A stretch of 64,000 nt of DNA from Parathalassolituus penaei (lineage in GTDB: Bacteria; Pseudomonadota; Gammaproteobacteria; Pseudomonadales; Oceanobacteraceae): positions 62,001 through 126,000 of the forward strand of contig NZ_JAPNOA010000056.1 of NCBI RefSeq assembly GCF_026626885.1, in the 5' to 3' direction. Below are positions 15,350 to 24,391 of this stretch, one piece after another (positions within the stretch are counted from its first letter, which is position 1; each line of letters starts with the position of its first letter). The notes below the pieces were generated by a model. The model was not told where the DNA came from. It saw only the letters and a list, made by a program, of their open reading frames with translations, and made no database searches. A program made the position numbers and the translations under genes.

Positions 15350-17911
15350 ATGAGCAAAAAACGTATCATCGTTGTTGGCAACGGCATGGTTGGTCACAAC
15401 TTCATCAATACGCTGGCCACTTCTGAATACGCATCCCAGTTTGAAATCCTCACCTTCTCTGAAGAACCGCGTCTCGCTTACGACCGTGTTCAGCTGAGCA
15501 AATATTTCTCCGGTTACACGGCAGCCGATCTGGCTCTGACTACCGAATCCGAATACAACGAGAAGGGTGTTATCTTCACCCTGAACGACAAGGTTGTTGG
15601 CATCGACACTCATGCCAAGACCATCACCACTGCCAGCGGCCGTATTGAAGGCTATGACAAGCTGGTTCTGGCTACCGGTTCTTACCCATTTGTTCCGCCT
15701 GTTCCGGGTAAGGATCAGGATCACTGCCTGGTTTACCGTACCATTGAAGACCTCGAAGCCATCTCTGCCTCTGCCGCGGTCAGCAAGACCGGTGTCGTTG
15801 TAGGCGGCGGTCTGCTCGGTCTGGAAGCGGCCAACGCCCTGAAAGCAGCGGGTCTGGAAACCCACGTGGTTGAATTTGCTCCACGTCTGATGGCGGTGCA
15901 GCTGGACGAGGGCGGCGGCAAGCTGCTGCGTCGCAAGATTGAAAACCTGGGTGTGACCGTTCACACCGAAAAGAACACCAAGGAAATTGTTGCCGGTGAA
16001 GAATGCCGCTACCGCATGAACTTTGCGGATGGTTCTTTCCTGGAAACCGACATGATCCTGTTCTCTGCCGGTATCCGCCCACAAGACGAGCTGGCTCGCA
16101 AGTTCGGTCTGGAACTGGGTGAGCGCGGCGGTATCGTGATTAACGATTTCTGCCAGACTTCCAACGACGACATTTACGCCATCGGCGAATGTGCCCTGTG
16201 GGACAACAAGATCTACGGTCTGGTCGCTCCGGGTTACCAGATGGCCAAAGTGGCCTACAACCACATCATTGGCAACCTGATCACTCACATCCCGTCCGAA
16301 CTGGCGTTCAAGGGTGCTGACATGAGCACCAAACTGAAGCTGCTGGGCGTGGACGTGGCGTCTATCGGTGATGCTCACGGCCGTACTGCGGGTTCCCAGA
16401 GCTACGTCTTCAACGATGACATCGGTGAAGTCTACAAGCGTCTGATCGTTTCTGCTGATGGCAAGAAAGTACTGGGCGCAGTGCTGGTGGGCGAAGCCGA
16501 ATCCTACGGCACCCTGCTGCAACTGATGCTGAACAACATGGACATCCCTGGCAACGCTGCCAGCCTGATCCTGCCAGCCACCGATGGTGCTGCTGCAGTG
16601 GGTCTGGGTGTTTCTTCCCTGCCTGACACTGCCCAGATCTGTTCCTGCTTCGACGTTACCAAGGGCCAGATCCAGGAAGCCGTTCGTAACGGTTGCCATA
16701 CCATGGGCGCCCTGAAAGAAGCCACCCAGGCATCTACCGGTTGTGGTGGCTGTGCGGCGCTGGTGAAACAGGTTATGGATGCCGAACTGGAGTCCATGGG
16801 TGTTGAAGTCAACACGGACATCTGTGAGCACTTTGCCTACACCCGTGCCCAACTGGCCGACATCGTTCGTGTTCAGGGCTACAGCAGCTTCGAACAGGTT
16901 CTGGAAGGTCACGGCAAAGGCGAATACGGTTGTGAAATCTGCAAACCGGCTTTGGGTTCTATCCTGGCGTCCTTCAACAACGAATACGTTCTGAAAGATG
17001 GCCTGATCGGCCTGCAGGACACCAACGATATTTTCCTCGGCAATATGCAGAAAGATGGAACCTACTCCATCGTTCCACGGATTGCCGGTGGTGAAATCAC
17101 GCCGGAAAAACTGATCGTGCTGGGTGAAATTGCCCGTGATTACGATCTGTACACCAAGATCACTGGTGGTCAGCGTATCGACCTGTTCGGTGCCCAACTG
17201 CACCAGCTGCCAGAAATCTGGAAGAAACTGGTGGATGCCGGTTTCGAAACCGGTCATGCCTACGGCAAGTCACTGCGTACTGTGAAGTCCTGCGTAGGCT
17301 CTACCTGGTGCCGTTACGGTGTGCTGGATTCTGTCTCCATGGCGATTGCGCTGGAGAATCGTTACAAGGGTCTGCGTTCACCACACAAGATCAAGTTCGC
17401 CGTTTCTGGCTGTACTCGTGAGTGTGCTGAAGCCCAGTCCAAGGACATCGGTGTGATTGCCACCGAAAAAGGCTGGAACCTGTACGTGTGTGGTAACGGT
17501 GGTATGCGTCCACGTCATGCTGACCTGTTCGCCACCGAGCTGGATGACGACACCCTGATCAAGTACATCGACCGCGTACTGATGTTCTACGTCCGTACCG
17601 CTGATCGTCTGCAGCGTACTTCGGTATGGATGGAAAACATGGAAGGTGGTCTGGATTACCTGAAAAACGTGGTGATCAACGACAGCCTGAATATCTGTGA
17701 AGAACTGGAAAATGCCATGACCAAAGTGGTTGGCACTTACCAGTGTGAATGGAAGACCACCATCGAGAACCCTGAAAAGCTCAAGCGTTTCAGCCAGTTC
17801 ATCAACTCCGACAAGGCTGACGACAACCTCGCCTATGTTCGTGAGCGTGGTCAGCGCCGTCCGGCAACCGAGCTCGAGCGTATCGAACTGGTTGATCTGA
17901 ACAGCAAATAA
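15350..17911 (+). CDS. nirB: NADH-dependent assimilatory nitrite reductase, large subunit
   Basis: An 853-residue cytoplasmic enzyme reducing nitrite to ammonium with six electrons from NAD(P)H. Order: FAD/NAD(P) oxidoreductase (about 1-290), NirB linker, two BFD-like [2Fe-2S] modules (CSCFDVTKG with TGCGGC, then CEHFAYTR with CEICKP, about 420-545), and the sulfite/nitrite reductase ferredoxin-like and siroheme/4Fe-4S domains. The siroheme-cluster ligands are CVGSTWC and CTREC. Length is normal. First gene of nirB-nirD-narK, under a sigma-54 promoter and an ANTAR-type leader. Siroheme synthesis genes are not in the window. Confidence 0.97.
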   Translation: MSKKRIIVVGNGMVGHNFINTLATSEYASQFEILTFSEEPRLAYDRVQLSKYFSGYTAADLALTTESEYNEKGVIFTLNDKVVGIDTHAKTITTASGRIEGYDKLVLATGSYPFVPPVPGKDQDHCLVYRTIEDLEAISASAAVSKTGVVVGGGLLGLEAANALKAAGLETHVVEFAPRLMAVQLDEGGGKLLRRKIENLGVTVHTEKNTKEIVAGEECRYRMNFADGSFLETDMILFSAGIRPQDELARKFGLELGERGGIVINDFCQTSNDDIYAIGECALWDNKIYGLVAPGYQMAKVAYNHIIGNLITHIPSELAFKGADMSTKLKLLGVDVASIGDAHGRTAGSQSYVFNDDIGEVYKRLIVSADGKKVLGAVLVGEAESYGTLLQLMLNNMDIPGNAASLILPATDGAAAVGLGVSSLPDTAQICSCFDVTKGQIQEAVRNGCHTMGALKEATQASTGCGGCAALVKQVMDAELESMGVEVNTDICEHFAYTRAQLADIVRVQGYSSFEQVLEGHGKGEYGCEICKPALGSILASFNNEYVLKDGLIGLQDTNDIFLGNMQKDGTYSIVPRIAGGEITPEKLIVLGEIARDYDLYTKITGGQRIDLFGAQLHQLPEIWKKLVDAGFETGHAYGKSLRTVKSCVGSTWCRYGVLDSVSMAIALENRYKGLRSPHKIKFAVSGCTRECAEAQSKDIGVIATEKGWNLYVCGNGGMRPRHADLFATELDDDTLIKYIDRVLMFYVRTADRLQRTSVWMENMEGGLDYLKNVVINDSLNICEELENAMTKVVGTYQCEWKTTIENPEKLKRFSQFINSDKADDNLAYVRERGQRRPATELERIELVDLNSK

Positions 17912-17974
17912 ATTTCACACAGATTCATAGCCGGAGCTGCTGGCTCCGGCAACACAGATTCAGGAGACAGAAAC

Positions 17975-18298
17975 ATGAGCAATTGGGTAAGCGTTTGCGA
18001 ACTGAAAGACATCACTCCAGGTACTGGTGTGTGTGCCCTGCACAATGGTGAGCAAGTGGCAATTTTCCGCGTCAGCGCTAACGAGCAGCTGTATGCGGTC
18101 AGCAACTATGATCCATTCAGCAAGGCTAACGTGATGTCCCGTGGCATTACGGGTGCGCTGGGCGGCCGCGTTATGGTGGCAGCTCCTATGTACAAACAGC
18201 ATTTTGATCTGGCTACCGGCGAATGTCTTGAAGACGCTGAAGTCAGCCTGAAGGTATATCCGGTGCGTGTAAACGCAGGCCAGGTTGAACTGGGCTGA
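17975..18298 (+). CDS. nirD: Nitrite reductase small subunit
   Basis: A 107-residue partner of NirB with a Rieske-like fold. The positions that hold Cys/His cluster ligands in true Rieske proteins are replaced (SNYDPFSKAN and APMYKQHFD), which is normal for NirD, so no cluster is expected. AGGAGA lies just upstream of the ATG. It follows nirB by 63 bases in the same operon. Confidence 0.96.
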   Translation: MSNWVSVCELKDITPGTGVCALHNGEQVAIFRVSANEQLYAVSNYDPFSKANVMSRGITGALGGRVMVAAPMYKQHFDLATGECLEDAEVSLKVYPVRVNAGQVELG

Positions 18299-18326
18299 TA
18301 TCGTCAAAGGTGACTGAATCAGCAGG

Positions 18327-18424
18327 CATTGCGGCAATGGCGTCGCAATGTCTGCGGTGCTACTGCGACAACGTAGTCGTGTGTGGTACCAACTTCAGGC
18401 GTTCATGGGCTGGACGCCTGAAGT
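18327..18424 (+). promoter_or_regulatory. ANTAR (NasT)-type RNA target in the nirD-narK gap
   Basis: P1 is CATTGCGGC-AATGGC-GTCGCAATG (18327-18350), a 9-bp stem with one G/T pair. P2 has the core CGAC-AACGTA-GTCG (18366-18379), extendable by G/T pairs. Both six-base loops have A1 and G4. A third strong hairpin, ACTTCAGGCGT/ACGCCTGAAGT (18392-18424), follows, then a terminator. I see no separate promoter, so this appears to control read-through from nirBD into narK. Confidence 0.7.
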
Positions 18425-18451
18425 AGGAAAAATTCGATAAGAATGGCAACG

Positions 18452-18489
18452 AGGCCATGAAGGGACGAGGGACCCTTCATGGCCTTTTT
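18452..18489 (+). terminator. Attenuator-type terminator between nirD and narK
   Basis: AGGCCATGAAGGG pairs with CCCTTCATGGCCT over 13 bp and is followed by a T-run. It ends about 33 bases before the narK ATG and lies after the paired ANTAR-type hairpins. Confidence 0.9.
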
Positions 18490-18521
18490 GTTGGAATGAA
18501 TAACAACCCAGAGACTTCTTC

Positions 18522-19991
18522 ATGAGCGTAGAAAAATTCAATCTGTTTGCCTTTACCGGCAAGATGAAGATCCTGCACCTGAGCTGGATGGCATTTTTTA
18601 TCACCTTCGTGGTGTGGTTTAACCACGCCCCGCTGCTGCAGGCGATGGCCAAAAGCATCGGCCTGACTCCGTCTGAAATCAAAACCCTGCTGATCCTGAA
18701 CGTGGCGCTGACCATTCCGGCCCGTGTGATTATTGGTATGGTGACCGACCAGTTCGGTCCAAAGAAAGTTTACTCTGCACTGCTGGCGATCTGTTCCATC
18801 CCGTGTTTTATGTTCGCCACCGCGGATGATTTTGGCCAGGCTGCCATTGCCCGTTTCCTGCTGGGCTTCATTGGCGCCGGTTTCGTAATTGGTATTCGTA
18901 TGGTGTCTGAGTGGTTCCCGGCCAACGAGCTGGGTACTGCGGAAGGTATCTACGGTGGTTGGGGTAACTTCGGTTCTGCTGCTGCTGCGTTCTGTCTGCC
19001 AGTAGTTGCCCTGTGGTTTGGTGGTGATGACGGCTGGCGTTATGCCATCGGTCTGACCGGTGCCCTGAGCCTTGGTTTTGCCTTTATCTACTACTTCAAC
19101 GTATCCGATACACCTAAAGGCTCTACCTACTTCAAGCCGAAACACGTGGGTGCGATGGAAGTGACCAGCAAGGGCGACTTCTGGTTCCTGCTGATCATGA
19201 AGATCCCGATGTATGCCGCACTGGCGCTGCTGGCCTGGAAACTGTCTCCAGCCGGCGTGAAAATGTTCTCTGAAAGCACCACCGTTATTTTCTATGTGGT
19301 TCTGGTTGTTCTGTACTTCTACGAAGCGTCCCAGGTCTGGAAAGTGAACAAATCAGTGTTCACTACGGAAGTTCCGGAAATGCACCGTTACGCCTTCAAA
19401 CAGGTTGCTGTACTGAACATTCTGTACTTCGCTACGTTCGGTTCTGAGCTGGCGGTGGTGTCCATGCTGCCGCTGTTCTTCGCTGAAACCTTCCAGCTGG
19501 ACCCTGTAAAAGCCGGTATGGTGGCGTCTGCCTACGCCTTTATGAACCTGATGTCCCGTCCGGGCGGTGGCTGGATTTCTGACCGCTGTGGCCGTAAGCC
19601 AACCCTGCTGATCCTGACTGCCGGTCTGGCCATTGGTTACGCCCTGATGGGTATGGTGAGCTCCGAATGGCCTCTGTGGCTGGCGGTTGTGGCGGCGATG
19701 GCATGTTCCTTCTTCGTACAAGGTGGTGAAGGTGCGGTGTTTGCAGTGGTGCCACTGATCAAGCGTCGTATGACTGGCCAGATCGCTGGTATGACTGGTG
19801 CCTACGGTAACGTGGGTGCGGTGGTGTACCTGACCGTGCTGTCCTTTGTTGATTACTCCACCTTCTTCTATGTGATTGCCGGTACGGCAGTGGTTGGTTT
19901 TGTTGCCCTGCTGGCGATGGAAGAGCCAAAAGGTCACATCGTGGAAGTTCGTGACGACGGTTCTGTTGAGCTGATCAACGTAAGCCGCTAA
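18522..19991 (+). CDS. narK: NarK/NasA-type MFS nitrate/nitrite transporter
   Basis: A 489-residue inner-membrane carrier of the nitrate-nitrite porter family with about 12 membrane segments. Two nitrate-signature glycine motifs are visible ([17 protein letters not shown] and [18 protein letters not shown]). The substrate arginine in GIRMVSEWF and the MFS loop [10 protein letters not shown] are present. It probably imports nitrate or moves nitrite. It sits third after nirB-nirD, behind its own attenuator, so its expression can be uncoupled from nirBD. The window also encodes an ABC nitrate importer; the two may serve different nitrate ranges. Confidence 0.94.
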   Translation: MSVEKFNLFAFTGKMKILHLSWMAFFITFVVWFNHAPLLQAMAKSIGLTPSEIKTLLILNVALTIPARVIIGMVTDQFGPKKVYSALLAICSIPCFMFATADDFGQAAIARFLLGFIGAGFVIGIRMVSEWFPANELGTAEGIYGGWGNFGSAAAAFCLPVVALWFGGDDGWRYAIGLTGALSLGFAFIYYFNVSDTPKGSTYFKPKHVGAMEVTSKGDFWFLLIMKIPMYAALALLAWKLSPAGVKMFSESTTVIFYVVLVVLYFYEASQVWKVNKSVFTTEVPEMHRYAFKQVAVLNILYFATFGSELAVVSMLPLFFAETFQLDPVKAGMVASAYAFMNLMSRPGGGWISDRCGRKPTLLILTAGLAIGYALMGMVSSEWPLWLAVVAAMACSFFVQGGEGAVFAVVPLIKRRMTGQIAGMTGAYGNVGAVVYLTVLSFVDYSTFFYVIAGTAVVGFVALLAMEEPKGHIVEVRDDGSVELINVSR

Positions 19992-19999
19992 CAGTTTAG

Positions 20000-20079
20000 G
20001 GAGCCTCTATTACTCTGACCTCCCCTCCATATCTTCCTTCATCGGTATATGGTTTTTCGGAGGCTCCTCTTTTCTTTCT
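20000..20079 (+). terminator. Long-loop hairpin with T-rich tail after narK
   Basis: GGAGCCTC (20000-20007) pairs with GAGGCTCC (20060-20067), followed by TCTTTTCTTTCT. The large loop holds an inner CCATAT/ATATGG stem. It starts 9 bases after the narK stop. Confidence 0.5.
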
Positions 20080-20110
20080 GATTTGGGCATTCTCCCCGAT
20101 GCCCATTCTC

Positions 20111-20148
20111 CCGCATCGATCTCTCCCCGGATCGGTGCGGTTTTTTAT
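20111..20148 (+). terminator. Intrinsic terminator upstream of the first PP2C-kinase gene
   Basis: CCGCATCGATC pairs with GATCGGTGCGG (one G/T pair) around an eight-base loop and is followed by six T residues. It ends 48 bases before the next gene, so the kinase genes need their own promoter or regulated read-through. I see no ANTAR-type loop pair in front of it. Confidence 0.8.
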
Positions 20149-20196
20149 TGATGGCTTCCGCTATTCTGCGTATGCGGAAGTGAACGGTGGCAATCA

Positions 20197-21942
20197 ATGG
20201 CAAACAATTCCCTGGATGTTCAATTTGGCGGTATCTCGGTTGCGGGCAAAAAGCCCATTAACCAGGATGCTTTTGCGGTGTATCAGCCAACCTTGTCGGT
20301 GGTGCGATTCAAAGGCATCGGCGTGGCGGTGGCGGATGGCGTCAGCAGCAGCGAAAACTCCCAACAGGCCAGTTCAACCAGCGTTACCCATTTTCTGCAG
20401 GACTACTACAGCACCCCCGACAGCTGGGACGTCAAAACGGCTGCTGGCAAGGTGTTGTCGGCCCTGAACTCATGGCTGTACCACCACGGCCAACAGGCCA
20501 GTGCTCGTCATAACGGCCTGGTGACCACCTTCAGTGGCATGATCCTGAAATCCCGCACCGCGCATGTATTTCATGCGGGTGACAGCCGTATTTATCATTT
20601 TCGGGGTGGCAATCTCGAACAAATCACCCGCGACCATGTGCACAACATGGGTGGCCGTCAGGCACTTTCACGGGCAATGGGGATGGATACCCGTCTGGAA
20701 GTGGATTATCTGCAGCGGGATTTGCAGGTGGGGGATCTGTTTCTGATCTCCACCGATGGTGTGCATGGATACTTGCCTCACAACCACATGCGTGACGCGT
20801 TGGCCAGCCTGGGAGAGGAATCAACCCAGCGCCAGATCGAACAGGTATGCCAGCAATTGCAGAACGATGCGCTGGCGGCGGGTTCGGACGACAACCTCAC
20901 CTGTGTGATCCTGCGGGTAAAAGACCTGCCATCCAGTGAGCTGGAAGAAATGCAGCGCTCAGCCCGACAGCGGGTGATTCCGCCGGTGCTGGAAGAAGGA
21001 TCGGTGATTGATCACTTCCAGGTGAAAAAGGTCATCCATGCCAACAACCGCAGTTACCTGTACAAGGTGGTCAGCAAGCGTGATGGCAAAACCTATGCGT
21101 TAAAAGCACCATCGATCAACTTTGAAGATGATCCGGCCTATCTGGAAGGCTTCGCTCGTGAGCAATGGATCGGCAGCCGTCTCGATCACCCCAATCTGAT
21201 GAAGATCTGGCCGCAGCAGGAAAACAGCCAGTTTCTCTATCACCTGTGTGAGTGGCTGGAAGGTATCAGTCTGCGGCAGTGGATGCATGATCATCCACAT
21301 GCCGATTTGCAGCAGGTGCGCGCCATCACCGATCAGATCATTCTCGGTCTGCGTGGTTTGCAACGGGCGGGTATGGTGCATCGTGATATGAAGCCGGAGA
21401 ACGTCATTTTGACTGAGGACGGTCGGGTCAAGATCATTGATTACGGCACGGTGTCGGTAAAAGGTCTGGCCGAGCTAGGTGTATTCTCACTGGAAGATGT
21501 GCCGGTGGGGTCGGTGAACTACATTGCACCTGAGTATGTGGTCGATAACGTTGCCACCAGCCAGAGTGACCTGTTCTCACTGGCGGTGATGGTTTATGAA
21601 ATGCTGGCTGGTGCCTTGCCATTTGATATGGAGCACGTCTATCGCCGTGGTGCCAAGTCGGTCAGTGAATGGAAATACAAACCGCTGCGTAGTCATCGTC
21701 CGGACTTGCCATTGTGGTTGGATCTGGCCTTGCAGAAGGCCATGCATCCGTCGGTTCGTCAGCGTTATGAAGCCTTCTCCGAGTTCCGTACGGACCTGTT
21801 CCAGCCCAACGAATCCTTGTTGGCATTACATACCCGTCAGCCGCTGATGCAGCGTGATCCATTGATATTCTGGCAGGCGGTTTCGGTGATCTGGGCTACT
21901 GCCGCGCTGGTGGAAGGCTGGTGGATTTTGAGTCATATGTGA
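20197..21942 (+). CDS. Membrane-anchored PP2C phosphatase-Ser/Thr kinase fusion, copy 1
   Basis: A 581-residue two-domain signalling protein. Residues about 1-245 are a PP2C phosphatase with metal-site aspartates intact (INQDAF, VADGVSS, HAGDSRIY, STDGVHG, GSDDNLT). Residues about 265-540 are a Hanks-type kinase: TYALKAP lysine, HRDMKPENV catalytic loop, APEYV. The DFG motif reads DYG, and no classical glycine loop is seen in VIHANNRSYLYKVV. A single membrane segment (AVSVIWATAALVEGWWIL) ends the protein, so both domains face the cytoplasm. Kinases of this kind occur in the nitrate clusters of pseudomonads. Target unknown; NarK or the NirBD/NasA enzymes are guesses. Confidence 0.9.
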   Translation: MANNSLDVQFGGISVAGKKPINQDAFAVYQPTLSVVRFKGIGVAVADGVSSSENSQQASSTSVTHFLQDYYSTPDSWDVKTAAGKVLSALNSWLYHHGQQASARHNGLVTTFSGMILKSRTAHVFHAGDSRIYHFRGGNLEQITRDHVHNMGGRQALSRAMGMDTRLEVDYLQRDLQVGDLFLISTDGVHGYLPHNHMRDALASLGEESTQRQIEQVCQQLQNDALAAGSDDNLTCVILRVKDLPSSELEEMQRSARQRVIPPVLEEGSVIDHFQVKKVIHANNRSYLYKVVSKRDGKTYALKAPSINFEDDPAYLEGFAREQWIGSRLDHPNLMKIWPQQENSQFLYHLCEWLEGISLRQWMHDHPHADLQQVRAITDQIILGLRGLQRAGMVHRDMKPENVILTEDGRVKIIDYGTVSVKGLAELGVFSLEDVPVGSVNYIAPEYVVDNVATSQSDLFSLAVMVYEMLAGALPFDMEHVYRRGAKSVSEWKYKPLRSHRPDLPLWLDLALQKAMHPSVRQRYEAFSEFRTDLFQPNESLLALHTRQPLMQRDPLIFWQAVSVIWATAALVEGWWILSHM

Positions 21943-22125
21943 GCAGAACGGGAGCTTCGAGAGATTTTTTGTGAGCTGGTTGGACATTTGTGCGGATTGA
22001 TATCTTTAATCCTGAGCGGTCACTCAATGATTGCAAATCGTTACAGGAGTTAACAGAATTGCCCGCAGTTGCAGCAATAGCTGCTATCATGAGTTAACGG
22101 ATCTATCCAAATCAGGGACGGAAAC

Positions 22126-23859
22126 ATGAGTGTGTTGGATGTACAGTTTGGTGGTGTGACTACCGCAGGTAAGCGTGAAATTAATCAGGACGCGTTTGCC
22201 ATTCACCAATCCGCTCCTGACAATGCGTGTTCAAAAGGCGTTGGTGCCTGTATTGCTGATGGAATAAGCTCCAGTCTGAATGCCCAGCAAGCCAGTGCAA
22301 CCAGTGTTACGCACTTTCTGCAAGACTATTTCAGCACGCCTGACGAGTGGGATGTCAAAACCGCTGCGGCGCGAGTTCTGGTTGGGCTTAACTCCTGGCT
22401 TTATCACCACGGTCGGCAGGCATCTGCACAAGCTAATGCTCTGGTTACAACCTTCAGCGGTCTGATCATCAAAGACCATTCTGCCCATCTGTTTCATGTT
22501 GGCGACAGTCGCATTTATTTGTGGCGCGACGGGGTGCTGGAACAGCTGACCCGTGATCATATTCATACGGGGAGCGGTCAGGCATTTTTATCCCGTGCGC
22601 TAGGTATGGACTCTCGTCTGGAAGTCGATTACCAGCAACGGGATGTACAGGCCGGCGACGTTTTTCTGTTGTGCTCGGACGGTGTTCATAACCGTGCCAC
22701 CCGTGCGGCTATGGTGGATGTGGTAACGGCGGTAAACGAAAAGAGTGATCGTCAGCAACTGGAGGCGCTCTGCCGACGCTTGGTCGATAACGCCATTGAC
22801 GCCGGTTCCGAGGACAATGCCACCTGTTTGCTGTTAAGGGTTAACGCGCTGGGTATTCCACAGCCGGAAGTTCGACGGGTTGAAACGGGCAAGTGCCGTT
22901 TGCCACCGCTCCTGAATGAAGGTGACAGCCTTGATCAGTTTCTGATTCAGGAGCTGGTTTATACTACCCATCGCAGCCATATCTATCGGGCGCTCAACCG
23001 TCGTAACGGCCGCATCTGTGCACTCAAGGTGCCTTCTGCTGGCAGTGGTAATGATGCGCTGTGTGAGGATATTTTCGCCCGCGAACGCTGGGTGGGCAGT
23101 CATGTCTGTCATCCTAATCTGATGCGAATTCACGACGATAATCATGACAGCCAGTACATGTATCACGTCTGTGAGTGGATCGAGGGAATCAGCCTGCGCC
23201 AGTGGATGTTCGATCATCCGCAGCCGGGTCTTAGTGATGTGCGCAAGATCGCTGAACAGCTGGTGCAGGGCTTGCGGGCCTTGCAGCGGGTTGGGATTGT
23301 GCACCGTGATCTGAAGCCGGAAAACGTCATGATTGATCGCGAGGGTGTGGTCAAGATTCTCGATTTTGGCTCGGTATCGGCGCGTGGTTTACGCGAATCT
23401 CAGCCGCTCGACCGGGGGCGTTTGCCACGAAGCAGTTGTAATTACGTTGCCCCGGAATATGTGTTGCAGGGCGAATCCAGCTCGCAAACCGACCTGTTTG
23501 CCTTGGCCGTGATTGTGGCTGAAATGCTGGCTGGCCGAACGCCATTTTTGCTGGATGATCTGGCGCAGCGCAAACAGTGCAGCCGCGCCGACTGGCAATA
23601 CCGACCGGTGCGGGATATCCGTTCGGATGTGCCGCTGTGGCTGGAGCTGGCATTACGCAAAGGTTGTCACCCGGACCCGCGCCAGCGTTATGTGGCCTTC
23701 TCCGAATTCCTCACGGATCTTCACCAGCCCAATGACTTGCTGATTGAACAGGCGGCTGCCATTCCGTTCTGGAAACGTGAGCCATTGCAGTTCTGGAAAT
23801 CGGTTGCGATTGGCGCCACCCTGGTGGCGGTGCTCGAAGCCCTGCTGTTTGCACTCTGA
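22126..23859 (+). CDS. Membrane-anchored PP2C phosphatase-Ser/Thr kinase fusion, copy 2
   Basis: A 577-residue paralogue of the preceding gene, alike over its full length (I judge about 60 percent identity by eye), arising by tandem duplication. The PP2C residues are intact (INQDAF, IADGISS, HVGDSRIY, CSDGVHN, GSEDNAT). The kinase domain has ICALKVP, HRDLKPENV and a canonical DFG (ILDFGSVSA), unlike copy 1. A C-terminal membrane segment (SVAIGATLVAVLEALLFAL) follows. The 183-base gap between copies makes separate regulation possible. Divergence at the DFG position suggests the two kinases differ in activity or regulation. Confidence 0.9.
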   Translation: MSVLDVQFGGVTTAGKREINQDAFAIHQSAPDNACSKGVGACIADGISSSLNAQQASATSVTHFLQDYFSTPDEWDVKTAAARVLVGLNSWLYHHGRQASAQANALVTTFSGLIIKDHSAHLFHVGDSRIYLWRDGVLEQLTRDHIHTGSGQAFLSRALGMDSRLEVDYQQRDVQAGDVFLLCSDGVHNRATRAAMVDVVTAVNEKSDRQQLEALCRRLVDNAIDAGSEDNATCLLLRVNALGIPQPEVRRVETGKCRLPPLLNEGDSLDQFLIQELVYTTHRSHIYRALNRRNGRICALKVPSAGSGNDALCEDIFARERWVGSHVCHPNLMRIHDDNHDSQYMYHVCEWIEGISLRQWMFDHPQPGLSDVRKIAEQLVQGLRALQRVGIVHRDLKPENVMIDREGVVKILDFGSVSARGLRESQPLDRGRLPRSSCNYVAPEYVLQGESSSQTDLFALAVIVAEMLAGRTPFLLDDLAQRKQCSRADWQYRPVRDIRSDVPLWLELALRKGCHPDPRQRYVAFSEFLTDLHQPNDLLIEQAAAIPFWKREPLQFWKSVAIGATLVAVLEALLFAL

Positions 23860-23865
23860 GTCCGG

Positions 23866-24390
23866 ATGGTTGTGAGGCATTACGGGGTTCGTTTATTACT
23901 GCTGACGAGCAGTTTTGCATTGCTGGCGGCCGTATATGGTGTCATTCATGACCAGATCACTTACAGCCTGTCGCCTGAGTATTATCAGCGTTTCAAGTTT
24001 ATCCAGTTTGGAATCGGCCATTGGCTGCTACCGGAACGTTGGCTGGTCGCTGTAACCGGCGTTATGGCCACTGTCTGGGTGGGGGCGTTGGCGGGGTTGT
24101 GGTTGGGAATTCTGGGCTATTGGCGCCCACAACTGTTCAAGCAGCGCGGGCGTATGGTTCTGACATTACTTGGCTCGGCTATCAGCGGAGGACTCAGCGG
24201 CTATCTCGCTGGCGAACTCTGGTTGACCGAGTATGGCATTAATAGTCTCCAGCACTGGATTTGGCCGGGCGTACAGGCTCCGGCGGCATTTGTGCTGGTC
24301 GGTTTTGTGCACGCTGGCAGTTACGCTGGTGCAGTTGTGGGAGTTTTGCTGGCGACAATACTTGTCGTACGCCAGCAGGCGTCGCAATAA
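23866..24390 (+). CDS. Uncharacterised four-helix membrane protein
   Basis: A 174-residue protein with about four hydrophobic segments. It contains DQITYSLSPEYYQRFKFIQF after the first segment, a motif I recall from a widespread family of unnamed membrane proteins. A glycine-rich third segment (LLGSAISGGLSGYLAGELW) follows. It begins six bases after the second kinase stop, so it is almost certainly co-transcribed and may be that system's membrane partner. It is convergent with, and one base away from, the FAD reductase gene. No function is assigned. Confidence 0.75.
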   Translation: MVVRHYGVRLLLLTSSFALLAAVYGVIHDQITYSLSPEYYQRFKFIQFGIGHWLLPERWLVAVTGVMATVWVGALAGLWLGILGYWRPQLFKQRGRMVLTLLGSAISGGLSGYLAGELWLTEYGINSLQHWIWPGVQAPAAFVLVGFVHAGSYAGAVVGVLLATILVVRQQASQ

Positions 24391-24391
24391 A

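Noticed and set aside
15197-17257. 686-codon open frame antisense to nirB
   Set aside because: It mirrors the nirB codon pattern, has no recognisable domain, and nirB is fully convincing on the other strand.
21960-22125. Sigma-54 promoter before the second PP2C-kinase gene (TGGTTGGACATTTGTG)
   Set aside because: Spacing fits but three core bases deviate; too weak to call.
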